NCBI GenBank assembly: GCA_029261435.1
Contig: JAJDBI010000087.1
Location: 1 to 12,882, forward strand
Length of the DNA stretch: 12,882 nt
Direction: 5' to 3'
Origin: Nitrospinaceae bacterium
GTDB taxonomy: Bacteria > Nitrospinota > Nitrospinia > Nitrospinales > VA-1
A model generated the notes under the pieces. The model worked only from the letters and a program-made list of their open reading frames with translations. It was not told where the DNA came from and searched no databases. Shown piece after piece: positions 5,771-12,882 of the stretch; the first letter of the stretch is position 1; every line of letters starts with the position of its first letter. A program made the translations under genes and the position numbers.

Positions 5771-6934
5771 ATGAATGTTTTGTTTAAACACCTCAATCCA
5801 AATAAGAAAAAACCCAAGTATTTAACAAAACTGGACCAGATCCCTCAGTTAACGGATTCTGAAAAGCAGGAAATGCAAAAGGTTAACGATAAATTTGTAT
5901 TTCGCACCAATGATTACTATCAATCTCTGATTGACTGGGATGACCCAAATGACCCGATCAAGCGGATCATTATGCCCGATGTTCAGGAACTAAACGAATG
6001 GGGCGAACTGGATGCATCCAACGAAGAAAAATACACCAAAGTTAGAGGATTGGAGCATAAATACACCTCCACAGCACTTCTTTTGGTCAACGAGGTTTGC
6101 GCCGCCTATTGCCGATTCTGTTTTCGCAAGCGCCTGTTCATGAATGAAAATGACGAGGTGACCAAAGATATCTCAGAAGGGTTGGAGTACATCAAAAACA
6201 CCAAGGAAATCAACAATGTTCTGCTGACTGGAGGTGATCCGCTGGTCCTGTCCACCAGCAAGCTGGAACCCATCATCAAGCAGCTTCGCGAGATTGATCA
6301 TGTCAAGATCATCCGCATTGGAACCAAGGTTCCTGCATTCAATCCTTTCAGAATTTTGAACGATCCATCTTTATTGGAAATGTTCAAAACCTATAGCACG
6401 AACGAAAAGAAAATCTACATCATGGCTCACTTCAATCACCCGAGGGAGCTTACACCAGAGGCCATTGAAGGACTGAACCTGCTGATGAAATCGGGAGTTT
6501 CGATGGTCAACCAGACCCCCCTAGTGGCAGGAGTCAACGATGACCCCGATGTACTAACGGAATTATTCACCAAGCTTTCTTATATTGGTGTTCCTCCCTA
6601 TTATGTCTTCTTATGCCGCCCTACTCTGGGTAATGAGACTTATTCTGTATCGGTTGAGCGTGGCTATGAAATATTTGAAAAATCCCGGACCCGCTGCTCG
6701 GGTTTGGCCAAGCGCGCCCGTCTGGTCATGTCACATGAATCCGGAAAAATTGAAGTGGTCGGAATGACTGAAGACCAGATTTTTTTCAAATATGCCCGGG
6801 CTGCAGAAAATGACAACAACGCCCGCTTCCTGTCCTTTTATAGAAACCCCAAAGCCTGCTGGTTTGACGATTATAAGGAAGCGCTGGATGAGTTTTCCTT
6901 ATTTTCCGAGACGACTAAAGCCGGTTGCCTCTAA
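5771..6934 (+). CDS. KamA-family radical SAM, PLP-dependent amino acid 2,3-aminomutase; substrate probably not lysine
   Basis: Cytoplasmic enzyme of 387 residues in the lysine 2,3-aminomutase family, which moves an alpha-amino group to the beta carbon using an adenosyl radical and PLP. The [4Fe-4S] cysteines are Cys110, Cys114 and Cys117 in CAAYCRFCFRKR. Other kept blocks are LLTGGDPLVL (151-160), RIGTKVP (182-188), HFNHPRELTPE (220-230) and VNQTPLVAGVND (246-257). Lys326 in ESGKIEVVG is the likely PLP lysine. By eye alignment to the clostridial lysine enzyme, the aspartate in its QCDLSLG (Asp293) is Arg283 here (LCRPTLG) and the second (Asp330) falls at about Ser321. Those two aspartates hold the lysine side-chain amine. 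Loss of both, with a gain of positive charge, suggests an acidic or other substrate. EpmB is less likely: no EpmA or EF-P gene is near. The start has GGGGGTGA upstream. A glycosyltransferase gene follows after 80 bp. Confidence 0.85.
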   Translation: MNVLFKHLNPNKKKPKYLTKLDQIPQLTDSEKQEMQKVNDKFVFRTNDYYQSLIDWDDPNDPIKRIIMPDVQELNEWGELDASNEEKYTKVRGLEHKYTSTALLLVNEVCAAYCRFCFRKRLFMNENDEVTKDISEGLEYIKNTKEINNVLLTGGDPLVLSTSKLEPIIKQLREIDHVKIIRIGTKVPAFNPFRILNDPSLLEMFKTYSTNEKKIYIMAHFNHPRELTPEAIEGLNLLMKSGVSMVNQTPLVAGVNDDPDVLTELFTKLSYIGVPPYYVFLCRPTLGNETYSVSVERGYEIFEKSRTRCSGLAKRARLVMSHESGKIEVVGMTEDQIFFKYARAAENDNNARFLSFYRNPKACWFDDYKEALDEFSLFSETTKAGCL

Positions 6935-7014
6935 TTCCTGGGAACCTTGGAGATTTACACCTGAAGCAAAAAAAACACAACCTGCCTGTTTTAAGAACCT
7001 AACCCTAAGTTCAA

Positions 7015-8934
7015 ATGGATGCTGCTCTATTCCTTCTAATCATGCTGGCATTTCTGAGTGTCGGGAAAACCGTCATCAGAAAGGTATGGCAGTTGAGCTT
7101 TACCAGTCCGACCGAGGAGTTTGTTTTTGCTTCTACCTTAGGTTCGATCATCACCTCGGTGATGGTTACTGGCCTGGTATTTATTGGTCAGGCCTCATCT
7201 TCTGCCTGCTGGTCCTTGCTGGTCATCCTACTATTACCCGGGCTGGGTTTTCTTAAAAATCTCAGTCAAAGGAAATTCAAAGCAAGCCTGATTTTTTTTC
7301 CTTTATCTCCGCTAAAGACTTCTCTCCAGATTGTGTTAGGAGTTCTTGTTCTCATGTCGTTGAGCCTCGCTCTGGCCCCGGCATTTGCCACTGACGCACT
7401 GGTTTACCACCTGGCAGTGCCAAAGACATACCTTGAAGCAGGTGGAATCATCAACCTGCCCAACAATGTTTTTTCTTTTTATCCACAGCATACAGAGATG
7501 CTGTACCTGCTTGCCTTGGCATTGGGGACAGACCATTTAGCCCAATTGACAGGACTGGGAATTGTCTTTCTCCTCCTTATAGCCATGCACCAGTATTACC
7601 GGCAAAAAGGTTCCGCAACATACGCACTCCTCGTTCCGACAGTTTTTATTTCTACTCCTGCTTTTTTCACCGTTGCTCACTCAGCCTATGTTGATCTGCA
7701 GGCAGCAACCTATACTTTTATGGCCTTCTATGCCTGGGAAAACTGGAAAAACCGAAAACAAACCGGCTGGTTTTACATGATGATCATGTTTGTGGGCACG
7801 GCTTTGGCCACCAAACTCACCGCCGTAATTGCCCTACCCATTGCCTTCCTCGGCGTTGCCTTACAAAACAAGACATCTCCAAAAAAAGTTTTAGGCCAAT
7901 GCTTCATACTTGCATTGGGTGCCCTGCTTTTTATTCTGCCCTGGTGCGGAAGAAACTATTTTTTTACCGGGAACCCGTTCGCCCCATTCTTCATGCAACT
8001 ATTTGGTGGAGAGCAAGGAATGAACTGGGACCTTGAACGATCCCTGCAACACTTTCAATATTTTTCTTCCTATGGAATGGGACACGGGATTGTTGACTTT
8101 TTATTGTTACCCATCAACCTGACCTTTTTCGGGCAACCTCATTCCCTCAGGTTTGATGGTCAGATCGGTATTCTATACTTTTTACTTCTTCCTGCTCTTT
8201 ATGGCCTTCGGCGACAGTCCATACCTATGATCATCACCTTTTTAATATTCATGGTGTTCTGGTTTATCCAAACCCAGCAGGTTCGTTTGCTCGGAACTCC
8301 TTTCGCCTTTCTTGTCATTTTGTCAATAAAGGGATTGGAAGAATGGTTTTCCTCAGAGTCCGGTAAGATCGATAAACAAGGGAAAAACTTTTTACTCGCC
8401 GTTCTGGTGTTTGGGCTTCTATTCAACACCTCCCTGATCGCAAAAACCTGGGCTCAAATTCAGCCTTTGCCCTATATTTTTCAGAAAGAAAGTCGAGAGC
8501 CTTTTCTGATGCGACAACTCCCGTCCTACCCTGTCTACCTTTCAGCCAATCACATGGTCGACCAGGATGAAAAAATCTTATTGGTCTATATGAGAAACTT
8601 TGGATTTCTTATGGACAAACCATTTTTCAGCGATTCTGTTTTTGAGAACCACACCTTGCAAGAGATCATTGACGAAGAGGTATATGCCGGGGATATCATC
8701 AACAGGTTGAAGTCCATGGGCATCACCCATATCCTGTTCAACCATAAATATGTTTTTGGGAAATACTCCGCTTTTTCTCCGGGGGAAAAGGGAATCCTGA
8801 AAAATTTTCTATCCCGGCATGCCCAACGCATACTGGTAAAAAACGAGTTTTTCCTGTACCGCTTTGTGCTAGACTTGGAGCTTGGAAACCCGAATAACAC
8901 ATCAGGCCTTATATCCAGTCCCATGAATCATTGA
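7015..8934 (+). CDS. Multi-spanning GT-C-type glycosyltransferase (ArnT/PMT-like)
   Basis: Inner-membrane protein of 639 residues with many hydrophobic segments over residues 1-460 and a soluble C-terminal part from about 480. The first large periplasmic loop carries the GT-C hallmark: an aspartate in FATDALVYHLAVPKTYL (Asp127) followed by FYPQHTEML (155-163). AYVD (Asp227) is the second conserved acidic site and GTALATKLTAV a typical later helix. Enzymes of this fold transfer sugars from polyprenyl-phosphate donors to lipids, glycans or proteins on the periplasmic side. The acceptor cannot be told here. The ATG at 7015 is preceded directly by an in-frame stop, so the start cannot be further upstream; no clear ribosome binding site is seen. 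It lies between the radical SAM gene and the DJ-1-like gene (41 bp), probably on one transcript. Confidence 0.8.
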   Translation: MDAALFLLIMLAFLSVGKTVIRKVWQLSFTSPTEEFVFASTLGSIITSVMVTGLVFIGQASSSACWSLLVILLLPGLGFLKNLSQRKFKASLIFFPLSPLKTSLQIVLGVLVLMSLSLALAPAFATDALVYHLAVPKTYLEAGGIINLPNNVFSFYPQHTEMLYLLALALGTDHLAQLTGLGIVFLLLIAMHQYYRQKGSATYALLVPTVFISTPAFFTVAHSAYVDLQAATYTFMAFYAWENWKNRKQTGWFYMMIMFVGTALATKLTAVIALPIAFLGVALQNKTSPKKVLGQCFILALGALLFILPWCGRNYFFTGNPFAPFFMQLFGGEQGMNWDLERSLQHFQYFSSYGMGHGIVDFLLLPINLTFFGQPHSLRFDGQIGILYFLLLPALYGLRRQSIPMIITFLIFMVFWFIQTQQVRLLGTPFAFLVILSIKGLEEWFSSESGKIDKQGKNFLLAVLVFGLLFNTSLIAKTWAQIQPLPYIFQKESREPFLMRQLPSYPVYLSANHMVDQDEKILLVYMRNFGFLMDKPFFSDSVFENHTLQEIIDEEVYAGDIINRLKSMGITHILFNHKYVFGKYSAFSPGEKGILKNFLSRHAQRILVKNEFFLYRFVLDLELGNPNNTSGLISSPMNH

Positions 8935-8975
8935 AGAGTGGATGTCAGGCTTTTATATTTCAAGGATAATAGAAT

Positions 8976-9578
8976 ATGGAGCGGCTAGCTGGTAAAAACA
9001 TACTGATCGTCATCCCAAAAGATTATTATATGGAGAGTGAGTTCGACCCCATTCTCGAATCCATGGAGTCGGAAGGAGCCAATATATTAGTTGCCTCCAA
9101 CAAGCTCAAGGACGCCGTTGGAATGAAAGGTGGAAAAGTCACTCCCGATGTCTTGATTGTTGACGCAATAGAAGGCATCACCGGCGATAGTTATGTTTCT
9201 TCAGGGAAAGGGGTACGCCAGATAAAAGGGGTTTTTCACGGCGTCATTCTTATAGGGGGAAATGGTGCCAGATCCTATCTCTGGAAAGATGAGCTTCTGC
9301 GTCTCCTGATCCTCGACCGCCACCATACAAATATGGTGCTCGCGGCCATCGGCAGTGCCGTCCCCAGTATGGGAAAAGCCGGACTGCTGCAAAGCCTCGA
9401 AGTCACCACCGAACCCGGCAACAAAAAAGCCATAGCAGCCCTGGAAGATTCCAAAGCAGTATATGTGGACGAGCCAATGACCGTCACCAACCGTATTTTC
9501 ACAGTACGGGACGCAAGTGCTATCCCCACTTTTCTAGATCCATTTATAGAAGAAGTGGCGAAAACACCCAAAAAATAA
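8976..9578 (+). CDS. DJ-1/PfpI-fold protein lacking the catalytic cysteine
   Basis: A 200-residue cytoplasmic protein of the DJ-1/PfpI class I glutamine amidotransferase-like superfamily. The Rossmann-like start is KNILIVIPKDYYMESEFDPI (7-26), followed by PDVLIVDA (57-64), GVILIGGNGARSYLW (89-103) and the nucleophile elbow region VLAAIGSAVPSMGKAGLL (121-138). Members of the family normally read AIC followed by G, H or A at the elbow. Here the cysteine position is Gly126 with Ser127 next to it, so peptidase, deglycase or chaperone activity through cysteine is unlikely. It may be a binding or structural protein, or use Ser127. AAGGA about nine bases before the ATG is the likely ribosome binding site. 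It is the last gene of the plus-strand run, and the next gene is convergent with only 17 bp between stops and no terminator visible. Confidence 0.8.
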   Translation: MERLAGKNILIVIPKDYYMESEFDPILESMESEGANILVASNKLKDAVGMKGGKVTPDVLIVDAIEGITGDSYVSSGKGVRQIKGVFHGVILIGGNGARSYLWKDELLRLLILDRHHTNMVLAAIGSAVPSMGKAGLLQSLEVTTEPGNKKAIAALEDSKAVYVDEPMTVTNRIFTVRDASAIPTFLDPFIEEVAKTPKK

Positions 9579-9595
9579 ACTCCCGCTCACTATTC

Positions 9596-9946
9596 TCAGC
9601 CTTGTCCTCGTCTCTCTTCCTGAGTTCGGATGATTTTCTGTCTGAGTTTGATCGCATCAGTCAAACTTTTAACAATGCGATCATTAGAATCCGGGAAATG
9701 CAGTTTCTGATTAAACTCATCCAGTGAATGGGCCTCAAGCAACTTGGCAAATGCTTCATCTACAAAAGGCCGGGTCATCTGCACCACACCCTCAAAATAG
9801 ACAGAAATTTTTTCGTATTTGTCCCAGTTATCTAGAATGAGGCTTTTAATAGTATCTCCGGCAGGCTCCCCGTCCTCCGACGTTCTACCCGCCGGAGTCG
9901 AGGTGCCCATTATTTCATAAACATTAACTTTGAACTCGCCTTCCAT
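9596..9946 (-). CDS. STAS-like DUF4325 protein
   Basis: A 116-residue cytoplasmic protein. Residues 27-60 hold a short DGEPAGDTIKSLILDNW lead and KISVYFEGVVQMTRPFVDEAFAKLL. This is the DUF4325 pattern: a strand giving a conserved acidic or aromatic residue, a short loop, then FVDEAF at the helix start. The rest (NDRIVKSLTDAIKLRQKI) is the C-terminal helix. DUF4325 is a STAS-like domain often linked to histidine kinase-like ATPases, but no such partner is encoded here. A charged tail (RTQEERRGQG) ends the protein. It follows the cyclophilin gene by 31 bp and probably shares its transcript. This is the second STAS-related protein in the window, and the two are not adjacent. Function is unknown. 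Confidence 0.7.
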   Translation of the reverse strand: MEGEFKVNVYEIMGTSTPAGRTSEDGEPAGDTIKSLILDNWDKYEKISVYFEGVVQMTRPFVDEAFAKLLEAHSLDEFNQKLHFPDSNDRIVKSLTDAIKLRQKIIRTQEERRGQG

Positions 9947-9977
9947 ATTTACCTTACTTTTAAAGGGAATAATTTGT

Positions 9978-10532
9978 CTAGCGGTTAACCATTTTAACAG
10001 ACTTCATTTCCACTCTTTCGTCCGGGTTATCCCGAGAATCACGCGGTACGCTGACGATCTTATCGACAACTTCCATTCCCTTAGTCACCCGACCAAAAAC
10101 CGTATACTGGTTGTCAAGAAAAGCCGAGTCTTTAACGACGATGAAGAACTGTGAACCTGCACTATCAGGGTCTTGAGCTCGCGCCATTGAAAGAACTCCC
10201 CGGTTATGCGGCGTGCTACTGAATTCCGCCTTGATCGTGTAGCCCGGCCCACCCATTCCGTGCATGGAACGATCATCATTCTTGGTATTAGGATCTCCAC
10301 CCTGAATCATAAACCCGGGAATCACTCGATGGAACGTGGTGCCATCATAAAATCCTTTACTGGCCAGGTCTTTAAAGTTTTTGACATGTCCCGGTGCCGT
10401 ATCATTCAAAAGCTCCAGTTCAATGTCTCCAAACGTAGTTTCGATCACTGCAACTTCATTGGACTGTGCCGCGGTCCCGGTCATCAGGACACCCATCAAT
10501 CCTGCAGCAATTCCTTTAATAAAAAAGTTCAT
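9978..10532 (-). CDS. Exported cyclophilin-type peptidyl-prolyl cis-trans isomerase
   Basis: Periplasmic folding enzyme of 184 residues that speeds isomerisation of X-Pro bonds. Residues 1 to about 22 form a signal peptide (FFIKGIAAGLMGVLMTGTAA). The cyclophilin core is complete: ETTFGDIELELL (31-42), FHRVIPGFMIQGGDP (67-81) with catalytic Arg69, MARAQDPDSAGSQFFI (116-131) and FLDNQYTVFGRV (138-149). Phe138 stands where human cyclophilin A has the cyclosporin-binding tryptophan, as in many bacterial enzymes. GGAGG four bases before the ATG is a strong ribosome binding site. The gene is divergent from the transglutaminase gene, with about 150 bp between them. It resembles PpiA or PpiB; export favours a PpiA-like role. 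Confidence 0.93.
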   Translation of the reverse strand: MNFFIKGIAAGLMGVLMTGTAAQSNEVAVIETTFGDIELELLNDTAPGHVKNFKDLASKGFYDGTTFHRVIPGFMIQGGDPNTKNDDRSMHGMGGPGYTIKAEFSSTPHNRGVLSMARAQDPDSAGSQFFIVVKDSAFLDNQYTVFGRVTKGMEVVDKIVSVPRDSRDNPDERVEMKSVKMVNR

Positions 10533-10680
10533 GAAACCTCCAAAAAAAGGGATAATAATTAAATCACACGAATTTGTTTCCCGGTTGTTCTCAACTACAT
10601 CACCAGAAGAAAGGATTCGATTGGGATGATTTTTAAGGGACGCATTCTAGCAGGTTGCCGAGAAAGTCTCAATAAATGTC

Positions 10681-12738
10681 ATGAGCCTTAAATCCGCATT
10701 TCTCATTTGCAACTACCTTTTAGCCGGGCTGGCTTTGACCTGTTTGGTTTTGAGCAAATTATATTCGCCAATGTCGGGCCTGATATTCTCTGCGGGAATC
10801 ATTCTCTGCTTTATCCTGGAAAAATCAGAACGCATCCCATTCCAGCCCACAACCCCTATTATAAACTCCAACTGGCTTTTTTTACTGCTGCCGTTGTTAT
10901 ATTTTGCGTTCGACCTGCCCCTCTTAGAACTGATCGCCGGTTTTCTGGTTTACCTGATATTTGCCCGCTTTATCTTTAAATCGGAGTTCAACGATTATTT
11001 ATTCGGTTACCTTGTCGCCATCGTCTGCCTGCTGATTGGCGCCATCTTCGAACAAAATCTGACCTTTGGCGTGATTTTTCTCGGTTTTTATCTGGTCTTG
11101 AGCTGGTGCCTGATTTTTTATACCCTGATGGTGGAACGTGTCGGGAGCAAATGTCCACCTGTCGATTTCAAAGCAACAGGGAAAAACGAAATGCCGGGCT
11201 CTGCCTTGCTGGGGTGGTCAACCGGGCTGGTTATCCTCAGTTTCGCTATGACCGCATTGATCTTCATGGCCTTTCCCCGGTTCGGGCTGGGTTTCCTCTC
11301 CATCAATACTCCCTCTTCCCCCATCACCGGATTTTCCAACACGGTTACCTTGGGGGATGTAGGGAAAATCAAATCAAATCCGACGGTGGTTATGCGGGTG
11401 GAATACACACAGGGTGGAGAAATTTACAAACCAAAATCCCGAATTTTATGGCGCGGGGTGGTTCTGGACCATTACGACGGTAGTACCTGGACCTCTACTC
11501 TCGGAACAGAGCTTAAAACTCGTAACCGGCCGGGAACCGGACTCAGTCTTTTTCGGGTACCTAATACCACGGAAGTAGTTCAACAAAATGTATATATGGA
11601 GTCATTTGACACGCCCTACCTTTTCACACACGGGATACCCTTGTTTATGGATGGAAACTTCATCCATCTTCAGATGGATAAACATTTCGTATTTAAAACT
11701 GGTGACCCTCGATCTGGACCACGAAAATACACACTGGTTTCAGAAATTTCTGATCCCGAAGTCAGTTACAACCTTGATATGCCTGACAGTGACCCCTTAT
11801 TGTTCCCAAGTCGATTTCTTCAGCTTCCTGATATCAGCCCTAAAATCCAGCAACTGGCTGAGAACCTGACCCAAGGCGTCCACTCTGGCAAAGAACGGGC
11901 TAACAATATTCTGAATCATTTCGCTGATTTCAAATACACGCTAAAGATGGAGAGCGATCCGGACAAAACCGCGCTGGAACATTTTTTATTTCAGAGAAAA
12001 GAAGGTCATTGTGAATATTTCGCTTCCGCTATGGTTATTCTGCTTCGGTCTTCCGGGATTCCCGCCCGCCTTGTTAATGGGTTCGTCGGTGTTGAATGGA
12101 ATGAATGGGGGGACTACCTGATCATCCGCCAAAACCACGCCCATTCCTGGGTTGAAGCTTTTCTTCCAGAAAAAGGCTGGACGGTGTACGACCCCACTCC
12201 TCCAGATCCCGCACTCGTCAGCCTGAGCCCGCTTAACCCGCTGGCAAAGTCATTAGATTACCTTAAAATGAGTTGGCAGAGATATGTCATCCGCTATTCA
12301 GTGCATGACCAGGTTCAGGTCATGCAGTTTTTCAGGGCCAACAGTCGTGATGTCATGCAAAAATTCAAGAGTCTGTTTAATTGGAAAACCCTGGCTAATG
12401 AGGCTCGCAGCTTCAGCCTCATAATTCTGGCCTTGATCCTGACCTTGATATTTTTCTTTGCCTTCAAACGCCGTTATGGAGGATTCTCCTTCTCCACGCG
12501 CCCTCCTCTTTCTGTCATTCTTTATCAGGATATGTTGAGACAACTGGGGAAGTCGGGGATGGTGAAAAATCCATCCTGGACAGTACGAGAGTTTCTTCAG
12601 TCCGTTTCCAGCCTTCCCGATGCAAAGCGCGATCTGATTCGCCGCATCACGGAATTTTATGAAATACATCGATTCAGTAATTGCCCCATTCCTCCATCTA
12701 AAGAGAAGGAAATTAGAGGACTAATCAAATCCCTTTAA
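10681..12738 (+). CDS. Membrane-bound transglutaminase-like protein, TgpA type (DUF3488 + transglutaminase + C-terminal DUF4129-like)
   Basis: A 685-residue inner-membrane protein. Residues 8-200 hold about six to seven membrane segments (the DUF3488 part), ending in AFPRFGLGF. A periplasmic region follows, with LWRGVVLDHYDGSTW (256-270), the usual TgpA entry motif. The transglutaminase core has Cys444 in GHCEYFA, His488 in AHSWVEAF and Asp504 in WTVYDPTPPDP, a complete catalytic triad. After a final membrane helix (about 579-596) comes a cytoplasmic tail ending in a helix-rich DUF4129-like part. Cysteine transglutaminase-fold enzymes act on amide bonds; the natural substrate of TgpA is not settled. 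TgpA genes usually sit with a MoxR ATPase and a DUF58 protein, but neither is here. No strong ribosome binding site was seen; the ATG at 10676 meets an immediate stop, which favours 10681. Confidence 0.9.
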   Translation: MSLKSAFLICNYLLAGLALTCLVLSKLYSPMSGLIFSAGIILCFILEKSERIPFQPTTPIINSNWLFLLLPLLYFAFDLPLLELIAGFLVYLIFARFIFKSEFNDYLFGYLVAIVCLLIGAIFEQNLTFGVIFLGFYLVLSWCLIFYTLMVERVGSKCPPVDFKATGKNEMPGSALLGWSTGLVILSFAMTALIFMAFPRFGLGFLSINTPSSPITGFSNTVTLGDVGKIKSNPTVVMRVEYTQGGEIYKPKSRILWRGVVLDHYDGSTWTSTLGTELKTRNRPGTGLSLFRVPNTTEVVQQNVYMESFDTPYLFTHGIPLFMDGNFIHLQMDKHFVFKTGDPRSGPRKYTLVSEISDPEVSYNLDMPDSDPLLFPSRFLQLPDISPKIQQLAENLTQGVHSGKERANNILNHFADFKYTLKMESDPDKTALEHFLFQRKEGHCEYFASAMVILLRSSGIPARLVNGFVGVEWNEWGDYLIIRQNHAHSWVEAFLPEKGWTVYDPTPPDPALVSLSPLNPLAKSLDYLKMSWQRYVIRYSVHDQVQVMQFFRANSRDVMQKFKSLFNWKTLANEARSFSLIILALILTLIFFFAFKRRYGGFSFSTRPPLSVILYQDMLRQLGKSGMVKNPSWTVREFLQSVSSLPDAKRDLIRRITEFYEIHRFSNCPIPPSKEKEIRGLIKSL

Positions 12739-12762
12739 TGCAGAAACCAGAGGCTTTTCTAT

Positions 12763-12882
12763 TTATTTAATAGATTCAAAAATCTTAGGACGACTGTCAC
12801 CAACGGCTGTGATCATGCCGATGGCTCCCTTATCAATCCGGAAGATGCTGTGGTCGACCAGAAGATAGTCTCCCGGAACATC
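12763..12882 (-). CDS. nirK: C-terminus of a NirK-like copper nitrite reductase / multicopper oxidase, cut by the window edge
   Basis: The last 39 codons of a gene whose 5' part lies beyond the right edge. Reading inward from 12882 the frame gives PGDYLLVDHSIFR, then KGAIGMITAVG, a short tail and TAA at 12765-12763. The PGxYxxVDHSxxR...KGAxGxxxVxG pattern is the C-terminal end of two-domain NirK-type copper oxidases, where the histidine corresponds to a type 2 copper ligand. NirK reduces nitrite to nitric oxide in the periplasm. With only the C-terminus available, a related cupredoxin oxidase is possible. It converges on the transglutaminase gene with 24 bp between the stops. The gene symbol is tentative. 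Confidence 0.65.
   Translation of the reverse strand, partial: DVPGDYLLVDHSIFRIDKGAIGMITAVGDSRPKIFESIK

Noticed and set aside
5771..6934. Reading the radical SAM gene as EpmB, the EF-P lysine aminomutase
   Set aside because: No EpmA or EF-P gene nearby, the protein is longer than usual EpmB, and the substrate-site residues differ. Not fully excluded.

Overview
The window looks like chromosomal sequence of an aquatic, respiratory Gram-negative bacterium. Evidence is three small exported mono-heme c-type cytochromes, a copper nitrite reductase-like protein at the right edge, exported periplasmic proteins and Shine-Dalgarno-led genes. A nitrite-oxidising Nitrospina-type organism (Nitrospinota) would fit this mix. 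That assignment is an inference from gene content and protein flavour; there is no rRNA or marker gene to settle it. No tRNA, rRNA, CRISPR array or insertion sequence was seen.

Layout. (1) Positions 1-837, minus strand: an exported protein of unknown function with a DxDxDG calcium-loop motif, overlapping a cytochrome c gene that runs off the left edge. (2) 1111-3603, minus strand: a close-packed gene set phnD-like > phnC-like > SxtJ-family membrane protein > STAS-domain protein, with an extended -10 promoter just upstream. It has a phosphonate/phosphate-type binding protein and ATPase but no permease gene. (3) 3671-5060, minus strand: two tandem paralogous cytochrome c genes (about 84% identical by eye), each with its own strong hairpin terminator and the same upstream block of about 60 bp. 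(4) 5061-5770: a long non-coding stretch holding a near-consensus sigma-70-type promoter, a region with mutually exclusive RNA stems, and a 9-bp inverted repeat. (5) 5771-9578, plus strand: a KamA-family radical SAM aminomutase, a GT-C-type membrane glycosyltransferase and a DJ-1/PfpI-fold protein, probably co-transcribed. (6) 9596-10532, minus strand: an exported cyclophilin and a DUF4325 STAS-like protein. (7) 10681-12738, plus strand: a TgpA-type membrane transglutaminase. (8) 12763-12882, minus strand: the C-terminus of a NirK-like copper protein, running off the right edge.

How the genes work together. The cytochromes and the NirK-like protein point to periplasmic electron transfer, plausibly in nitrogen-oxide metabolism. 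The phnDC set suggests uptake or sensing of a phosphorus oxyanion. The most interesting locus is the KamA-family gene. It keeps the radical SAM cluster and PLP lysine, but by eye alignment lacks both aspartates that bind the lysine side chain in lysine 2,3-aminomutase, and it lies behind a promoter and a potentially switching leader. The second is the DJ-1/PfpI protein in the same run, which lacks the nucleophilic cysteine.
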